A model generated the notes under the pieces. It saw only the letters and a list, made by a program, of their open reading frames with translations. It made no database searches and had not been told where the DNA came from. This document shows positions 1-13,300 of a stretch of DNA of 64,000 nt, in pieces; the first letter of the stretch is position 1; each line of letters begins with the position of its first letter. The DNA lies in NCBI RefSeq assembly GCF_007655135.1, contig NC_045131.1:5890001-5954000 (forward strand), in the 5' to 3' direction. Both the position numbers and the translations under genes were made by a program. The stretch is from Punica granatum (Eukaryota > Streptophyta > Magnoliopsida > Myrtales > Lythraceae).

Positions 1-556
1 GGTATTTATTTATTTTTCATCTTCAAGAACAGTCTGTCTCTATCCTCATTTTCAATTTGACTGATAATCTGACATTAGTTTAACACAAAGACTCTGGCGA
101 TGGTTGAAATCTCTGAGGCTGAAGAACAGTCGAGATTTTGTTAAATTACTTGAGAAACTAAATACCCAAGCAATGAAAAACAAGATTAAAACTCAGGAAA
201 TTTATCTCAGTCCCGGGTCGGAACCGGTCCAGGGTAACATAGTCAACTTGAAATATAACATAGTCATACACTTTAGCTCCAGTGGACTATGTTTATTTTG
301 TAGTAGACTATATCATCCTAGATTAGTCGGGCGAAGTTCGGACACCCTAGTTATAAAAAAGAAAAAAGAAAAACAAGATTAAGCAATGGCCAATTGGAGA
401 AAAAATATCAGCTGTTTTTACTTTTTTTAGTCAATTCTGGACAGACAGTTGGTCTCTTGGTTCCATGTTCTGTTCCTCTTTATTTAAAGTGGATCGCTTG
501 AATTTAATTTTGGTTGTCTCAGCCACTGTAACTTTAACGCCATTGCGCTGCTGCAG
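1..556 (+). other. Intron of the NRAMP gene (5' part of the gene lies outside the window)
   Basis: No coding exon is recognisable before the acceptor (CTGCAG ending at 556). An open frame that starts near 465 runs through this acceptor, but only the part after it is conserved protein. The intron carries a SINE insertion at about 190-368, listed separately. A short uncharacterised stretch fills the rest. Confidence 0.7.
176..382 (+). mobile_element. SINE (Au-like 3' end) inserted in the NRAMP intron
   Basis: A body of about 180 bp (190-368) is bounded by a direct repeat, AAAAACAAGATTAA, at 176-189 and 369-382, which reads as a target site duplication. The 3' end (GATTAGTCGGGCGAAG, then GGACACCCTAGTTATAAAAA) closely matches the 3' end of the complete SINE at 51064-51252. 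The tRNA-like head with a B box is not obvious, so the copy is 5'-truncated or diverged. Confidence 0.75.
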
Positions 557-2472
557 CTTTATCTTTTTGTTGCTTGAGAACTATGGTGTGAGGAAGTTGG
601 AAGCGGTCTTTGCCGTTCTCATTGCGACGATGGCGCTCTCATTCGCCTGGATGTTCGGCGATGCCAAACCGAGCGGCAAAGAACTACTTCTGGGTAATGG
701 CCAAACGTCTTGGGACTTGTCACATTTGGACTTATTCATACTAGCTTCATCATAATGTAATTGCTAAAAGTAAAACCATAACTTTTACGCCTATACAAGT
801 CTGAGCTCTTAGGAGGATCGCTTACTTGATGAAGTATAAGATCATAGTTACTTTATGTAGTTTCAGGTATCGCATTTTAGCGAGCAATACTATTGTTGCT
901 TTTTTTAGTCTGCGTCTTTTCTGGGTTATTTGCGGTTCCATCTGCACATGGCGATCCCAGCATGCACAGGAGGGGAAATGACAGAAGTTTAGGGAAATAG
1001 GCTATGATACAATGTACACCAGTATTATAACCCGAAAAAAAAAAGATGTTCACCAATATTATGACTGCGTCATTCATGTCGGCTATGAGATTCTAAGTAG
1101 GGCAAAAACCATATCCTCATTATCTGAAACGTTATAACGAGCTGCCTTTGTATAATATCATTACATATACGCTTTGTTAAATACTGAAGATGTAATTTAT
1201 GGGTTGCTTTCCAGGGATTTTGATCCCGAGACTCAGCTCTAGGACAATAAAGCAGGCAGTCGGGGTCGTGGGCTGCATCATAATGCCGCACAACGTTTTC
1301 CTTCACTCTGCCCTTGTGCAGTCGAGAGATATCGACCACACAAAGAAAGGCCGGGTCCAGGAGGCCATGAGGTACATTCCTGAAGTATTTTGAGTGCTCA
1401 CTTGCCAACTAATCTAAAATTCTTTAAGCTTGTTAGGTAAGGTCATGATGGTAATATATTTCGTACAAATAACCAGGTACTACTCCATTGAGTCCACGGT
1501 TGCCCTTGCGATCTCCTTCATCATCAACCTCTTTGTCACAACCGTCTTCGCAAAGGGCTTCTACAATACCCCAATAGCTGGTTCTATTGGCCTTGTGAAT
1601 GCAGGTCAATATCTCCAGGAGAAATATGGGGGCGGCTTCTTCCCAATTCTGTACATATGGGGCATTGGGCTACTGGCGGCAGGGCAGAGCAGCACGATTA
1701 CTGGGACCTATGCAGGACAGTTCATAATGGGAGGGTTCCTCGACTTGCGGCTCAAGAAATGGCTCAGGGCGCTGATTACCCGGAGCTGCGCAATTGTGCC
1801 GACCATGATCGTCGCTCTTGTATTTGACACCTCGGAAGAGACCTTGGACGTTTTGAATGAGTGGCTGAATGTACTGCAGTCAGTACAGATCCCATTCGCT
1901 CTGATTCCACTCCTCTACCTCGTCTCTCAGGAGAGGATCATGGGCTCCTTCAAAATTGGTCCTCTTCTTAAGGTATGATTTGAATATCGAGTGATTTCAT
2001 TGTTGTGTGATTAGTTTGTGTTTAGTGAAATCGGCGAGTGAATTTCGTTTTTTAATTGCCAAAAACTGAGTTGATTTTATCATTTTATAGATTTCTTCAA
2101 GATGGTTTCGTAGCAGCCTTAGTACAGGAGTCGGGAAGGATCTATTCCTATGCCATAGAAGTTTGCAATTCGTGTTCTTTCTTGCCTTGCCATATAAACT
2201 AATAGCGCTGATTTTACTAAACTGATTTTTCTGTTTCTTAAAATCTGTAATCATAGGTGATCTCCTGGCTTGTGGCAGCCCTCGTGATTGTCATCAACGG
2301 ATACCTTCTGCTCGACTTCTTCTCCAACGAAGTCAGTGGAGCACTCTACGGAACTGCAGTCTCTGCATTCACAGTTGCCTATGTTGCATTCATCCTGTAC
2401 CTTGTCTCCCATGGGTTTACCGCGTGGCGAACCTCCAAACTTTCCAAAGAGCTTGTAGTTGGAGATAACTGA
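557..2472 (+). CDS. NRAMP3: NRAMP divalent metal transporter, C-terminal part (NRAMP3-like)
   Basis: Proton-coupled Fe/Mn (and Cd) transporter. NRAMP3/4 of Arabidopsis release metal from the vacuole, so a tonoplast location is inferred. Exons 557-693, 1215-1371, 1477-1972 and 2257-2472 join in frame across GT-AG introns and give 334 residues plus a TGA stop; earlier exons are outside the window. Family marks: the metal-binding MPHN motif of TM6 (CIIMPHNVFLHSAL), and the consensus transport motif GQSSTITGTYAGQFIMGGF between TM8 and TM9. The tract YYSIESTVALAISFIINLFV and the last exon (ISWLVAALVIVINGYLLLDF) are hydrophobic TM segments. Protein similarity is closest to NRAMP2/3/4 as I recall them. 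The NRAMP3 name rests also on PUB4 lying next to it, as in Arabidopsis chromosome 2. Confidence 0.93.
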
Positions 2473-4708
2473 TCAATCAGGCAACAGAACATATGAAACA
2501 TCAATATAAATACGCTGCAGAAGATCGTCTTAGCCTTTCACAGGAATTTTCGTCATCAGCATATTGCCTACACCCTGATCGCCGAATGATTGGCTATGTA
2601 TTCATACTACCCAAGTGAACGACTAGAGATTAGCTGTTCACTTTGTATGAACATCAGTAATATTCTTCAGCTGTATACAGAGGTTTTTCAGAAACCTCGT
2701 CCTGTACCTGCAATGCTGCGTTAACACCATTAGATAGTGAAAGTTACAGCCATTCATTGAAAGACTTCTGGGGATGTTTCAGGTATGTTTTTGTTTCTCA
2801 CATAAGTACGAACGGATGCGCTATGGTGGATCAGACAATGAAAGATCCTTCCTGAAGGAAGACTTGCAAATGAATCTGCTCGAGAGAAAGGTAGATGCAA
2901 TATCGATAGAGGAATGGCCAAAGAAGATTTCATATGAAAAGACGCCATTCGGAGTACTATTCAGTTGAAAGGATGGATTATAGCAAAGGAAGTTTTTCTC
3001 AGAAAGGGGTATGGTAGGATCTGAGAACTTGAGCCGACATTGGAAACCCGAACAGAGGACCTTGCACTTGTGCTTACACCTGTGAATGTGACATCCCGCA
3101 ATATCAATGTAACTATGCAATGAATGAGATTTCAATGTCACCAATCTCAAATTGCAACATTATAAAATCAATATCTAATGCGCTTTAGTCGTTAATATCT
3201 GCGTACGTGGTATACTCTTGTCTTGCAGCACACTCCCATAATTCCCATTCTCCTCTCTCGCTGTGTAACGTTTCCACCTCGATGGTTCGATAAAATTGAA
3301 CTCTTTTTTTCCATCGGACTTAACGGGACATGCTCGAACATGGATGACAACATTCAATTGCAGTTTCAGCCTACAATTGACAATAAGAAACTGGGCCTGG
3401 AAGCCCACCCCACATCCTCGTAAAAAGCTGAAAAAGCAAAAAGACTAATGGTGTATTTGTTTTCGGAATAATGTTTAACTCAATTCAACTCAACTTCACT
3501 TATCTTCAATTCAACATCACAATCATTACTTTTTTATTTTTTAAATATTTTTAACCATTCAATTCAATTTTTTATATTAAATTCTCTCAACTATTCATTA
3601 CTTTTTCATAATTCAACAACACAATCATTACTTAATCATTATTTTCTCTCAATTATTTATTACTTTTTCACACTTTTTCTCATAATTCAACAATACAACC
3701 ATTACAAATCAATTAAAATCAAAACTCAACTTAACTCAACTCTCAATCTAAACACACTATAATATGTTACCGGTTTGATCCAATTGTCACCCTAAAGTTT
3801 ACGAGTCTTCAGTTTACTCCCTGAAGTTCTAATTTTTTATTTTATACCAATATCCCAAATGTCCAACGCTTACGGACCGAAAAATATCCCGAACGTCACC
3901 CACCTGAACTCGCTAGATAATCGTTATTCCACGTTAACAACATGGAAATATCATGACGAAATTGGTTGCACTGGCATGAATCGTTCAGGGTTAACATTGG
4001 AACAAGCGTGAAAGTTGAAGTGTGATTTGTGATGGGGGAAAACTTTAAGGATGTAACATAAAGTATCTGAAACTATTGGGGCGTAGAATAATAAGGTAGC
4101 CCAAGGGACGAGGGAATCACTAGACCGAAGCGGCCGTCTCTCTCCGAGGACGAATATCTCCCTTCTTTCGAACAGATCCTTCTGCCCGGAATAGCCACCG
4201 GAGCTCCAGTGAGGCCGTCCCTGCAGGGACGCTTACGACATATAATCATTCACTCCCAACAAGGAACTGAGGTTGTTGTTTTCGTTCCGGAGGCTCCCAA
4301 TCGGACATCTTCTCGGTTCGGCTAGGTATCCTCTTCAACCTATAATACCAAGCACTCAAACTCTTCCTTGGTTTTCTCTGTGTCTAAGGCTTTGAATTTC
4401 GTCTGCTATGCGCTGTTCTTCAGTAATTTTCTGCTCAGGCCTCTGTTTGCAGAATCCTTGAGATAAGGGGGACGATTTCTTTTCGACTGGAATTCCAGGC
4501 ATTAAGAATCTACATGGGCAATTGTTTGTCTCAATTTTTCAATTTTGCAAATTTTGATGCCTGCTCGTGTGGTCGCATTTTGGGATGTCACTGAGCTTAG
4601 TTGAGTCTCTGAAGGAGATTTTGTGTGCCTGTAATTTCCCGAAAATGCACTTCTTCGTCGGTGTTAGCTTACCCGTATTTTTTTCCCATGGCCATGTAGG
4701 GCCAGGTC
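2473..4708. other. Intergenic: NRAMP 3' UTR, a MITE, and the FRIGIDA-like promoter and 5' UTR
   Basis: About 2473-3430 has no conserved reading frame and probably starts with the NRAMP 3' UTR. The MITE at 3449-3759 is listed separately. About 4090-4708 is less AT-rich and likely holds the promoter and leader of the FRIGIDA-like gene. No TATA box could be assigned with confidence. Confidence 0.5.
3446..3762. mobile_element. Tourist-like (PIF/Harbinger-type) MITE, copy 1
   Basis: A 311-bp element (3449-3759) is flanked by TAA on both sides. Its ends, TGGTGTATTTGTTTTCGG and the reverse complement TAGTGTGTTTAGATTGAG, resemble each other and the ends of the other copies. The interior is the family's low-complexity ATTCAAC / AATCATTACTTTTT tract. 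The 3-bp TAA target duplication points to the PIF/Harbinger superfamily. Confidence 0.7.
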
Positions 4709-7458
4709 ATGGCAGACAGCGCTGCAGCGTCATTGTTGGAGCAGCTGAGCAAGGCATTTCTTGAACTCCAAGCCCGGAGGGATGCTTCTTCTGGAGACCA
4801 GGTCCCGTGGAAGGAGATTGAGGAGCATTTCTGCAACCTCGACTCCACATTCAAGGGGAAATTTGCAGAGCTTGAGGCCAAGGAGAAGGAGCTCGAGCAG
4901 AAAGAAGCTGAAACGCGTTCGTTGATTGCGGAGAGGAAGGCTGCTGTTGCTGCTAAAGAGCAGGAGATGTTGGATCGAGTGCAAGAGCTGAAAGATGTTG
5001 CTGTTGCTGCAATCTCAGCTGTCGCTTCCATTTCAGCCAGTCACCAGCAAGCAAATCCTGAACCAATGAATGATGGTCAAGAAAGGGAAAAGGAGAATAA
5101 GGTAAGCAGCTCTCTTAACGATAAGAATTCAATGAATAACTCGGAGGGTTTTCCAGATGGAACTATGGAAAATCCACAAGGCGTGGCTAACATTGTTAAG
5201 CCACGTCCCGAGTTGGTGCAATTTTGCCAGCAGATGGATGCAGCAGGACTCCTGCAATTTACCCTGGAGAATGAGACTACTCTAGATGATATAAGGGTGG
5301 AACTTTCTGTTGCCTTAGAAAGTGCTCTTGAACCGGCCCGTTTGGTGCTGGAATTACTGGAGGGGTTTCACCTTCCTAATGAGAGTGACCAACCTGAAAA
5401 TGATCAGAGGGACAGTGCCCTTGAAGGCATGTCTAGGTCACGTATCATAATTCTTGAAGCTTTGGCCGCCTTTCTCGTGAGGGTCGATGCAGGTCACATT
5501 CTGAACACTGAAACGAAGCAGGAAGCTAAGGAAATTGCCTGTGAGTGGATACTTAGTTTGAAAGGCGCTGAAGAAGCTGCCAATGGGAATAACTCTTGGG
5601 GAGCTGAGGCCTTGTTGCAGCTCCTCGCAACCTTTAGGGTTGCTTCTGAGTTTGATGAAGATGAGCTCTGCAAGCTTGTCCTTGCAGCAGCTCACCACAG
5701 GCAGACTCCCGAGCTCTGCTGCTCCCTGGGGTTAACAGAGAAAATGCCAGGTTTGCTTTCTCGCGATTGACTGACCCAATAACATTATGGGAATTAAATC
5801 TGGGCTCTTGTTTGACGAGCTTCTTCCTCTCTAGGTTGGGTAGGAATTCAATGTGTGAAGCTTTTTTTCAGGTTCTATGAGGTTAACTGCGATCAATTGT
5901 TTTCTGCAGATATTATTCAGCAACTTATTAGCAGTGGGAGGCAAGTGGATGCTGTTCGTTTTATTCACGCATTCCAGCTTACAGAAAGCTTTCCTCCAGT
6001 GCCCCTCCTGAAGACTTTCTTGAAGGACCTGAGGAGAAACTCTCAAGGAAAAGGTTCATCAACAGCAGAAGGTGCTTCCAGTCCTCAGGTACAATAACAC
6101 TCTCTTTATGGGTATGATAGTGACCAGGCATGAGCAGGGGTGATTGAGAATATGCCAAGCACAACTGTTGATGTTCATGTTCACACTAACTGAAAACAAT
6201 GGAGATATATTCATAGATTTCATGCTTGGTGGTCAAATCAAGAGGATGGATATATGATCCTGCGGACCACTCGTGCTTAGTTGAGTTGCCAGTCATCGGT
6301 TACTGAAGTTATTTTAAATGAAAACAACGGAGATATATCCCCGATAATTTTAACTGACTTTGCTGAGCGTGTAAAACCCAACTATTGATGTTCATTTTCA
6401 TTACTAACTGAAAACAATGGAGATATGTTCATAGATTTCATGCTGGGTGGTCAAATCAAGAGGATGGAAATATGATCCTGTAGACCAGTCGTGCTTAGTT
6501 GGGTTCCCGGTCATCGGTTACTGACTTCTTAATAATTTAGCTGAAAACAATGGAGATATATTCATAGATTTCATGCTGGGCGGTCAAATCAAGGGGATGG
6601 AATTATGATCCTGTGGACCAGTTGTGCTTAGTTGAGTTCCCAGTCATCAGTTATTGATTTCTTAATAATTTGAATTGACCTTGCGTAGCATGTGAAACCC
6701 AATAACAAATTTGAGCTTTTTAGGCTGATAAAAAGACATTAACAACGATTATAGCTTCAATCTTGAGTAGTCATGCCAAGTCATCTTTCCATCAACTCAT
6801 AATGAAATTTTATACCATAATATTAAAGACTCTGAATTTAGTGCATCAATAGTTACAAAACTGTTACAAACTGAAGCTAGGTGATGAGAGTGCAAATTCT
6901 CATGACCATCAGTATAAGGTCCTGCATTTTCAATTTAACCCGTCATTACTCTGTGAACAGATTGACATAAATGCACGGGAATTGGCTGCCCTTAGGGCTG
7001 TGATCGGCTGCGTGAGAGAGTTCAATCTAGAGGCCAGCTACACGCTTGATCCCCTCCAAAAGAGGCTCGAGCAACTGGAGAAGGCAAAACCTGACAAGAA
7101 ACGGGGCGGGGTCGGAGACCCTAGTAAGAACCACTTCCAACCCTCCAAGAAATCGAAGTCCAAGGGTGGAGGTGGGCCCCATAAGTTCCGAGGTCCACAG
7201 GTTGGTGTGCCCGGCCACAGGAAGGGACCTCCAGCTTTTGCCCAGAGGACGGCTTTCATGGGAAGGCACCCAATCTCCATCCCCCATGATTATCCGATTT
7301 CAGCGCAGTCTCGGTATGCTCAACAGGGGTATGATCATAGAGCGTACTATCATCCCCAAGGGAACATAATTTCATCCACCCCGTACAATCCTGCTGGATC
7401 ATCCAATTATGGGAGTTATAATGCGAGTAGTTTGCAGAATTCGTACCCATACATGTGA
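4709..7458 (+). CDS. FRIGIDA-like protein (FRL3/FRL4 type)
   Basis: Plant-specific scaffold of the FRIGIDA family. FRI itself acts in the nucleus to raise FLC and delay flowering; the role of this relative is not known. Exons 4709-5750, 5910-6088 and 6961-7458 join across GT-AG introns to 572 residues. The start is the ATG opening MADSAAASLLEQLSKAF. Residues about 45-105 form a Lys/Glu/Ala-rich coiled coil. The FRIGIDA domain spans about 165-447, with RPELVQFCQQMDAAGL, ALEPARLVLELLEGF, EALAAFLVRVD, AEALLQLLATFRVASEFDEDELCKL, ISSGRQVDAVRF and FPPVPLLKTFLKDLRR. The tail has KKRGG and KKSKSK basic patches and ends Tyr/Asn/Ser-rich (NSYPYM). Intron 2 (872 bp) carries tandem repeats. Confidence 0.93.
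6165..6700 (+). repeat. Three tandem degenerate units inside intron 2 of the FRIGIDA-like gene
   Basis: The core CTGAAAACAATGGAGATAT, then TTCATAGATTTCATGCT, then GGTCAAATCAAG with GGATGG, and GACCA with GTGCTTAGTTG, occurs near 6190, 6408 and 6541. A partial fourth start lies near 6313 (GAAAACAACGGAGATAT). Spacing is about 213 bp between the first two units and shorter to the third. Confidence 0.85.
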
Positions 7459-10349
7459 TTCGGAAGAACGAATAGGGGTGTCAGAACTTAAACCAGAAAC
7501 TGCCTGAGCTCAAGTATTCTTTTCATTGTCGAGAACTCTGATTAGATGCTCATGTTTTCCTTCAAGTCAAAATTAAATTTGCTTAGCTGCTCTCTTACTC
7601 CTCTTCCAGTTTGCTACATAGAATTAGGTTCCAAGAGTATTGTGACTGAAGATTCTGTTTTTTTTTTTTTTTTTTTTTTTTTTTTTGGGGTCAAACCACC
7701 ATTTTCAGAATCTTTTGTTGGAGGAGAGGTATGGTCTTAGGGCCGAACCGTTCCAAGGGTCCTGGGACTGTTGGATGAGCGCATCTTGCGGTGGGGAATT
7801 GTCCCTCTATCCAACAGCACGAGGACCCCTCCCGACTGTCCGGTCACTGGCCGTAAAACTCTCCTTTTTCTTCCAAGGGAAAAGGCGTTCTTCGAGATCT
7901 GGAAGCGTGGAAATAATCTTCTTTTCGGGTCAAAGCGCCTTTAGCCGGAATAAAGACCCTAACGTTATGGTCATTGAAGGCATGCATTTAACAGTCTCCT
8001 GTGGTCCTGTTTTTCTCTTTCCCACCCTAAAATTTGATAATTTTCTCACATAATGGAATTAGACAATTAGTCAGGGCGGTTTTCTAAGACCAAATTGTTC
8101 TCTCACTCTCAGGATTATAGGATAATTACTTGCAGTGAAAATGAAACTCACAAAGTTATTCTACCATAAGTAATAATAATTATCTTTGTCTTCATAATCT
8201 CGTGAAACTCAACTTCATCACCCGTACTTCTTAGCCAATTATCTCTTAAGTAGTTACCCTCGATAAGCTATATTCATACTATACTAACCATCATACAAAA
8301 GGACCCCCTTTTTTTTTTTTTTTTTGCTGAACCATAAAAAAGGATACTTCTTGTCATGTTATAGCTGTTGTTCTGCCAAGTACCTATGATCGTTGAACAA
8401 ATTGACGTTGGATTCAATAAATCTGAGTACTTTGTTTTTTTTTTTTTGCTATAACATGTTCGAGCCAATGTCTTTCATTCAGTCCAATGTTTGGCCTATG
8501 TTTTCCTCTAAGTTGACTTATACCTGAAAAAAATAACTACTATTTTTTCCATATTAGTATATTGTTGGGGAATTACCACTCACCTTCTCCCGGGGAAATA
8601 GCAATTCCGACAGAGTCAGAATAAGAATATAATATTTTTTTAAAAAAAAAAATTCCATCGCCGGTGAACTTAAATTAATAAACTACTAATAATAATTTAT
8701 CTATTTATTTATTTAATAATAAAAGGAAAAATTGGAAACAATCATTTGACGCAGGTATCCGTTCAAACCCTCCCTTTCTCCTATCAGCGACATCCCACCC
8801 GGGAAATCTCCGCTCTAACCTCCCGCCGGCGCTGCCGTAGAGCGTTACCGGAGCTTCGCAATAGGAGCGGTAAGCCGTAATTCATCCTCTCAGCTCCACC
8901 AGTTTAGTTTTCCTTCTCGATGTTCTGGTGCGCTGACCTTGTCTGCAGCCCCAACCCGTATCCGGCTAGATCTTAAGGTCTGGCCTCGTCACTGTCTTCG
9001 AAAGGCCTCCAATCCGCGAAAAAATTAGCTTTTGTCATGTTTTTGGGCAACCTTTTAGCTCGTTGTCTGTTGGGTCTCTGCTTCTTTTGTTTCTCCTGAT
9101 CTCTCCTGTTCAATTCGAACAAGAAGTTTTTTTTTTTTAGCCCAGCTCGGATTGGTCGTGAAATGCTCGTTAAATGAAACTTCTTTCAGAGTTGATTGAT
9201 GGCTGTTTAAGCTAGCTTTGTACTTGATACATGGCAGCTGTTTCTATTATTAGAATTAACTTGGAGACATACTTCTCTGCAGCATATTGATAGTCGAAGA
9301 TCTTCATATCATGTTGATAGGTGGACTGATTTGTTGATTTCACGGGCTGTTACCTTCTCGGTTTTGCGAGAAAGATTACTTTCTTGGAGCCTCTTGAGCG
9401 AAAGGTAATATTTTGTTGATATCAATCATTTCTCATTCATGGTAGATTGGATTAGTTCATAAGATCGGTTGGGTTTCCCCTTAATAAATAAGTCTATATG
9501 CTCAAGAACTTATGCCAACTTTGGAGATTGTAAGCTGTCCAGACTATCCTATTGCCTCTATGCGCACAAGAAATATGTCATATATTACGGCTGATTGTTC
9601 TGTTAGTGGAGATCCTTGGATGTTACATATGACCTGTGACATTTTCTTAAAGCATGGACAATGTTGTCAAATTAGGTATATACGCTTCAATTCGTGTAAG
9701 ACAATTAGAAACCTCAGTGAGTCTTAGGAGATTGCAATAGTATGCACTAATTCATTTCAAACCCTGTATGGGTATGTGTCGCAAATGAATACTTTTGCCG
9801 TCCTTGCGAGTTTTTCTCATTTGGGCTGGAAAGAGAAAAAGAAATCCTGGTAATTTGTCCTGGCAATCATGAGAGGAGTGCTTCTAATTTAGTTTGGAAA
9901 TAAGGAGACTTAGTGTTTGGTCTTAAGATGGAAGTATTTTCTGGATGAAGAGGGTGCAGACCCATGGATGTTTAGTCAAAGGAGGGTGATCAGACACCAA
10001 AATTTTCTTTAATCAGGAGTTGGAGCTGGGGTTTCATGAAGCTTTGGGATTTCCTTGTGTATTGATCCATCAGTTACAATGTTAAGAATTGGTTTGCAGC
10101 CTCACAGTTGGAGCTAGTTAGTGTCATAAAAATAATACAAACTAATTGGAGATGCACTATATGTAAATTCTCTTTAGCAGTCAATCATGTCAGTTGATTT
10201 CATTTATATACCTTAATTATATCTGATTAAGCTTGCTGCCAATATCATTAGTTGCAAATTTTGGAAGTTAATTAGTTCGTGACATTTGGTTGTTTTCACT
10301 CAGTAGGTTTTCTAGTTAATTGATGAATATTTTCAGTGGCTCAGGTGTG
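7459..10349. other. Intergenic: FRIGIDA-like 3' UTR, then PUB4 promoter and 5' UTR intron
   Basis: A T-run of about 27 bases ends near 7686, and shorter T-runs lie near 8310 and 8440. The sequence after the first run (7687-7900) is GC-richer and may be a reversed retroelement, but no target duplication was found. Around 8760-8930 the sequence turns GC-rich, which fits the PUB4 leader. A splice acceptor (TATTTTCAG) ends at 10336, just before the PUB4 start codon, so part of 8900-10336 is probably a 5' UTR intron. Confidence 0.55.
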
Positions 10350-13300
10350 ATGGAGATTTCATCATTGAAGGCACTAGTGGAGAGTATCTCCTTATACTTC
10401 CAGTTATCATCACATGACAGCTTAAACTCAGAACCAGCACTAAAATATTACAAGCAAGGGGAGGAGATACTGAAGTTGGTGAAGCCAATTCTTGATGCTA
10501 TTTTTAGCTTTCAAGTAGCTTCTCATGAAGTTCTTAGCAAGGCTTTTGAAGAGCTTCGTCACTCTGTTGAGGATTTGAGAGATTCCCTTGAGAGCTGGCA
10601 ACCATTGCTGAGCAAAGTCTACTTTGTAAGAAAATTATTGTTTACTTGATTTTATTTTGTTTATTTAGTTTTAATATTGGTATTGGTCTTCCCTGTATTT
10701 ATGGTAAAGCTCTTTTCAAGACAACATGGTCTGGCCCCCTACTGACAACCTTTGTCTTGTTGCCATAAGACACTAATCCCTTAAATGCTTGCTTATGTGA
10801 TATGGATGGCTCTCTCCGTAGTTTCTCTTCCTGGCTTAAGATTTATCTATTGCTGCATAAATGTGAAAGAAACTGAATATCTAGTTTTTCTTTCTTAACT
10901 CTAGTCTGTACAAATATTCAGTACATATGGGTGGAGCCTCAGTTGTCCTTGGTTTTTTCTCATTATTTGTGTTTCGGCATGATTTTTAGGTGACTCATAA
11001 TGAATTGCTATTATCACAAATTCGGAGCTCTGGCCTTGATATAGTCCAGCTTCTGATGTCTTCAGATCAACTTCTACCTGATGAACTGAGTTCAGCATCG
11101 ATTGAGGTATCTCATTCCGTGAGCCTTTTTACTGAATAAGTCTTCCTTTTAAAAAGTAACTGTCATGTTACTATAGTTTGAATAGTAGTTATCAAATGGC
11201 ACCAAATTCCAAATTCATAAATTATTTGCTAAATTAAAGTCACATTTATTGGCGGCAGCACTGTGCAGAGAAGATTAGGCATGTTGAACATGAGCAAGCA
11301 TCTTCTTTAATTAAAGAAACGCTACGGGATCAAGTGGAGGGTGTTGGGCCCAGCTCGGAGATTCTTGCAAAAGTTGCAGCAAGCCTTAGCTTGAAATCGA
11401 ACCAGGAGATTCTGATTGAGGCTGTAGCCCTTGAGAAGTTGAAGGAAAATGCAGAGCAGGCTGAGAAGCCCGATGAGGTGGACTACATCGATCAACTGAT
11501 CACCCTCGTTACCTGCATGCATGAGCGTCTTATAATGATAAAGCAGTCTCAATCATCGAGCCCTGTTCCAATACCAGCTGATTTTTGCTGTCCCCTGTCT
11601 CTCGAGCTGATGACTGATCCTGTTATTGTGGCATCAGGGCAAACCTATGAGCGGGCTTTCATCAGGAAATGGCTGGACCTTGGGCTCACTGTTTGTCCCA
11701 AGACTCGTCAAACTCTGGGGCACACAAACTTGATACCTAATTACACTGTAAAAGCGCTGATTGCTAATTGGTGTGAATCGAACAATGTCAAGTTGCCTGA
11801 TCCACTCAAGTCAATGAGCTCAAACCACCCTTCACCGCTTCTTGCTCATGCTGATTGTGGTGCACTCCTGGGAAACCATACTATGTCTCCAGAGTCGGTT
11901 CGGGTCACGGGTTCACCTATCAGGAATTCCACTGGGTTTGGTGGAACAATGCCAAGAGGTAGAAGTTCTCCATTACATCCCCGTTCCCCCTCAGACGGTT
12001 CCCTTCCTAGACTAGTTGGAAATGGACAGGGGCTAGACATAGGAAGGCTTTCACGAGCCGCTTCTGAAGAAAGTTCCACGAACTTGGAAGATACCACAGA
12101 CTTAGATGGCCAGCCTTCTTTATCACCACCAAGAAAAGATTCCTCAAATGCTGATGATCATATGTTGAGGAGTCACAAGAGAGCTGTTTCAGCTTCAAGT
12201 GCACATCCTAATGGGAACATTTCTCAAGGAGATGTGAGAGACGCAAATGGGAGTGGCCCAGCTTCGAATCAGTTGAGAGGCTACAGCAGCGATGCTTCTG
12301 GAGAGGTGAAACCTGAAGCCGCCTCTAATATGTCCACCCCGCAGAGAGAAGCGGAGTTACCTCCTCGATTGACGGAGACAAGATCTCGGAGCCATCCTAT
12401 CTGGAGGCGGCAATCTGATAGATTTGGGCCAAGGATGATCCCTTCTGCTGCTGAAGCGAGACCTGATCTCTCTGGCATTGAGACCCAGGTAAAAAAGCTC
12501 GTTGAGGACTTGCAGAGTGAGTGCTTAGGAACTCAGAGAGAGGCTACTTCCGAACTCAGACTTCTGGCAAAGCACAACATGGACAACCGAATTGTGATCG
12601 CAAACTGCGGGGCCATAAACATGTTGGTTGGCCTACTCCACTCCACGGATTCGGTGATCCAGGAGAATGCAGTCACCTCCCTTCTCAACTTATCAATCAA
12701 CGACAACAACAAAGTTGCCATTGCTAATGCTGAGGCCATCGAACCTCTGATTCATGTCCTTGAGACTGGGAGCCCCGAGGCCAAGGAAAACTCTGCTGCC
12801 ACCCTCTTCAGCCTTTCTGTTATTGAGGACAACAAGATCAGGATTGGACGATCTGGAGCGATTGGGCCTCTCGTCAATCTCCTCGGGAATGGCACTCCCA
12901 GAGGAAAGAAAGACGCGGCCACTGCATTGTTTAACCTATCTATATACCATGAGAACAAGGGGAAGATTGTAAAGGAAGGGGCAGTTAAATACCTTGTGGA
13001 CCTCATGGACCCTGCTGCTGGGATGGTTGATAAGGCGGTCGCTGTGCTAGCAAACCTCGCAACAATCCCTGAGGGTAGGGTTGCCATTGGCCAGGAGGGT
13101 GGGATCCCGGTTCTTGTCGAGGTTGTTGAGTTGGGTTCTGCAAGAGGGAAAGAGAATGCTGCTGCTGCCCTTTTGCACCTATGCACCAATAGTAGCAGGT
13201 ATTGTAGTATGGTGCTCCAGGAAGGGGCAGTCCCACCTCTTGTGGCCCTCTCTCAGTCCGGTACCCCAAGGGCAAAAGAAAAGGTAATATTTTCCATCTG

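Noticed and set aside
465..755. A complete 96-codon gene starting at 465
   Set aside because: Only the part from 557 to 693 is NRAMP sequence. The start lies in an intron and the end runs past a donor into the next intron.
7660..7900. A reversed SINE starting at the T27 run
   Set aside because: A T-run followed by GC-richer sequence is suggestive, but no target duplication, B box or match to other copies was found.
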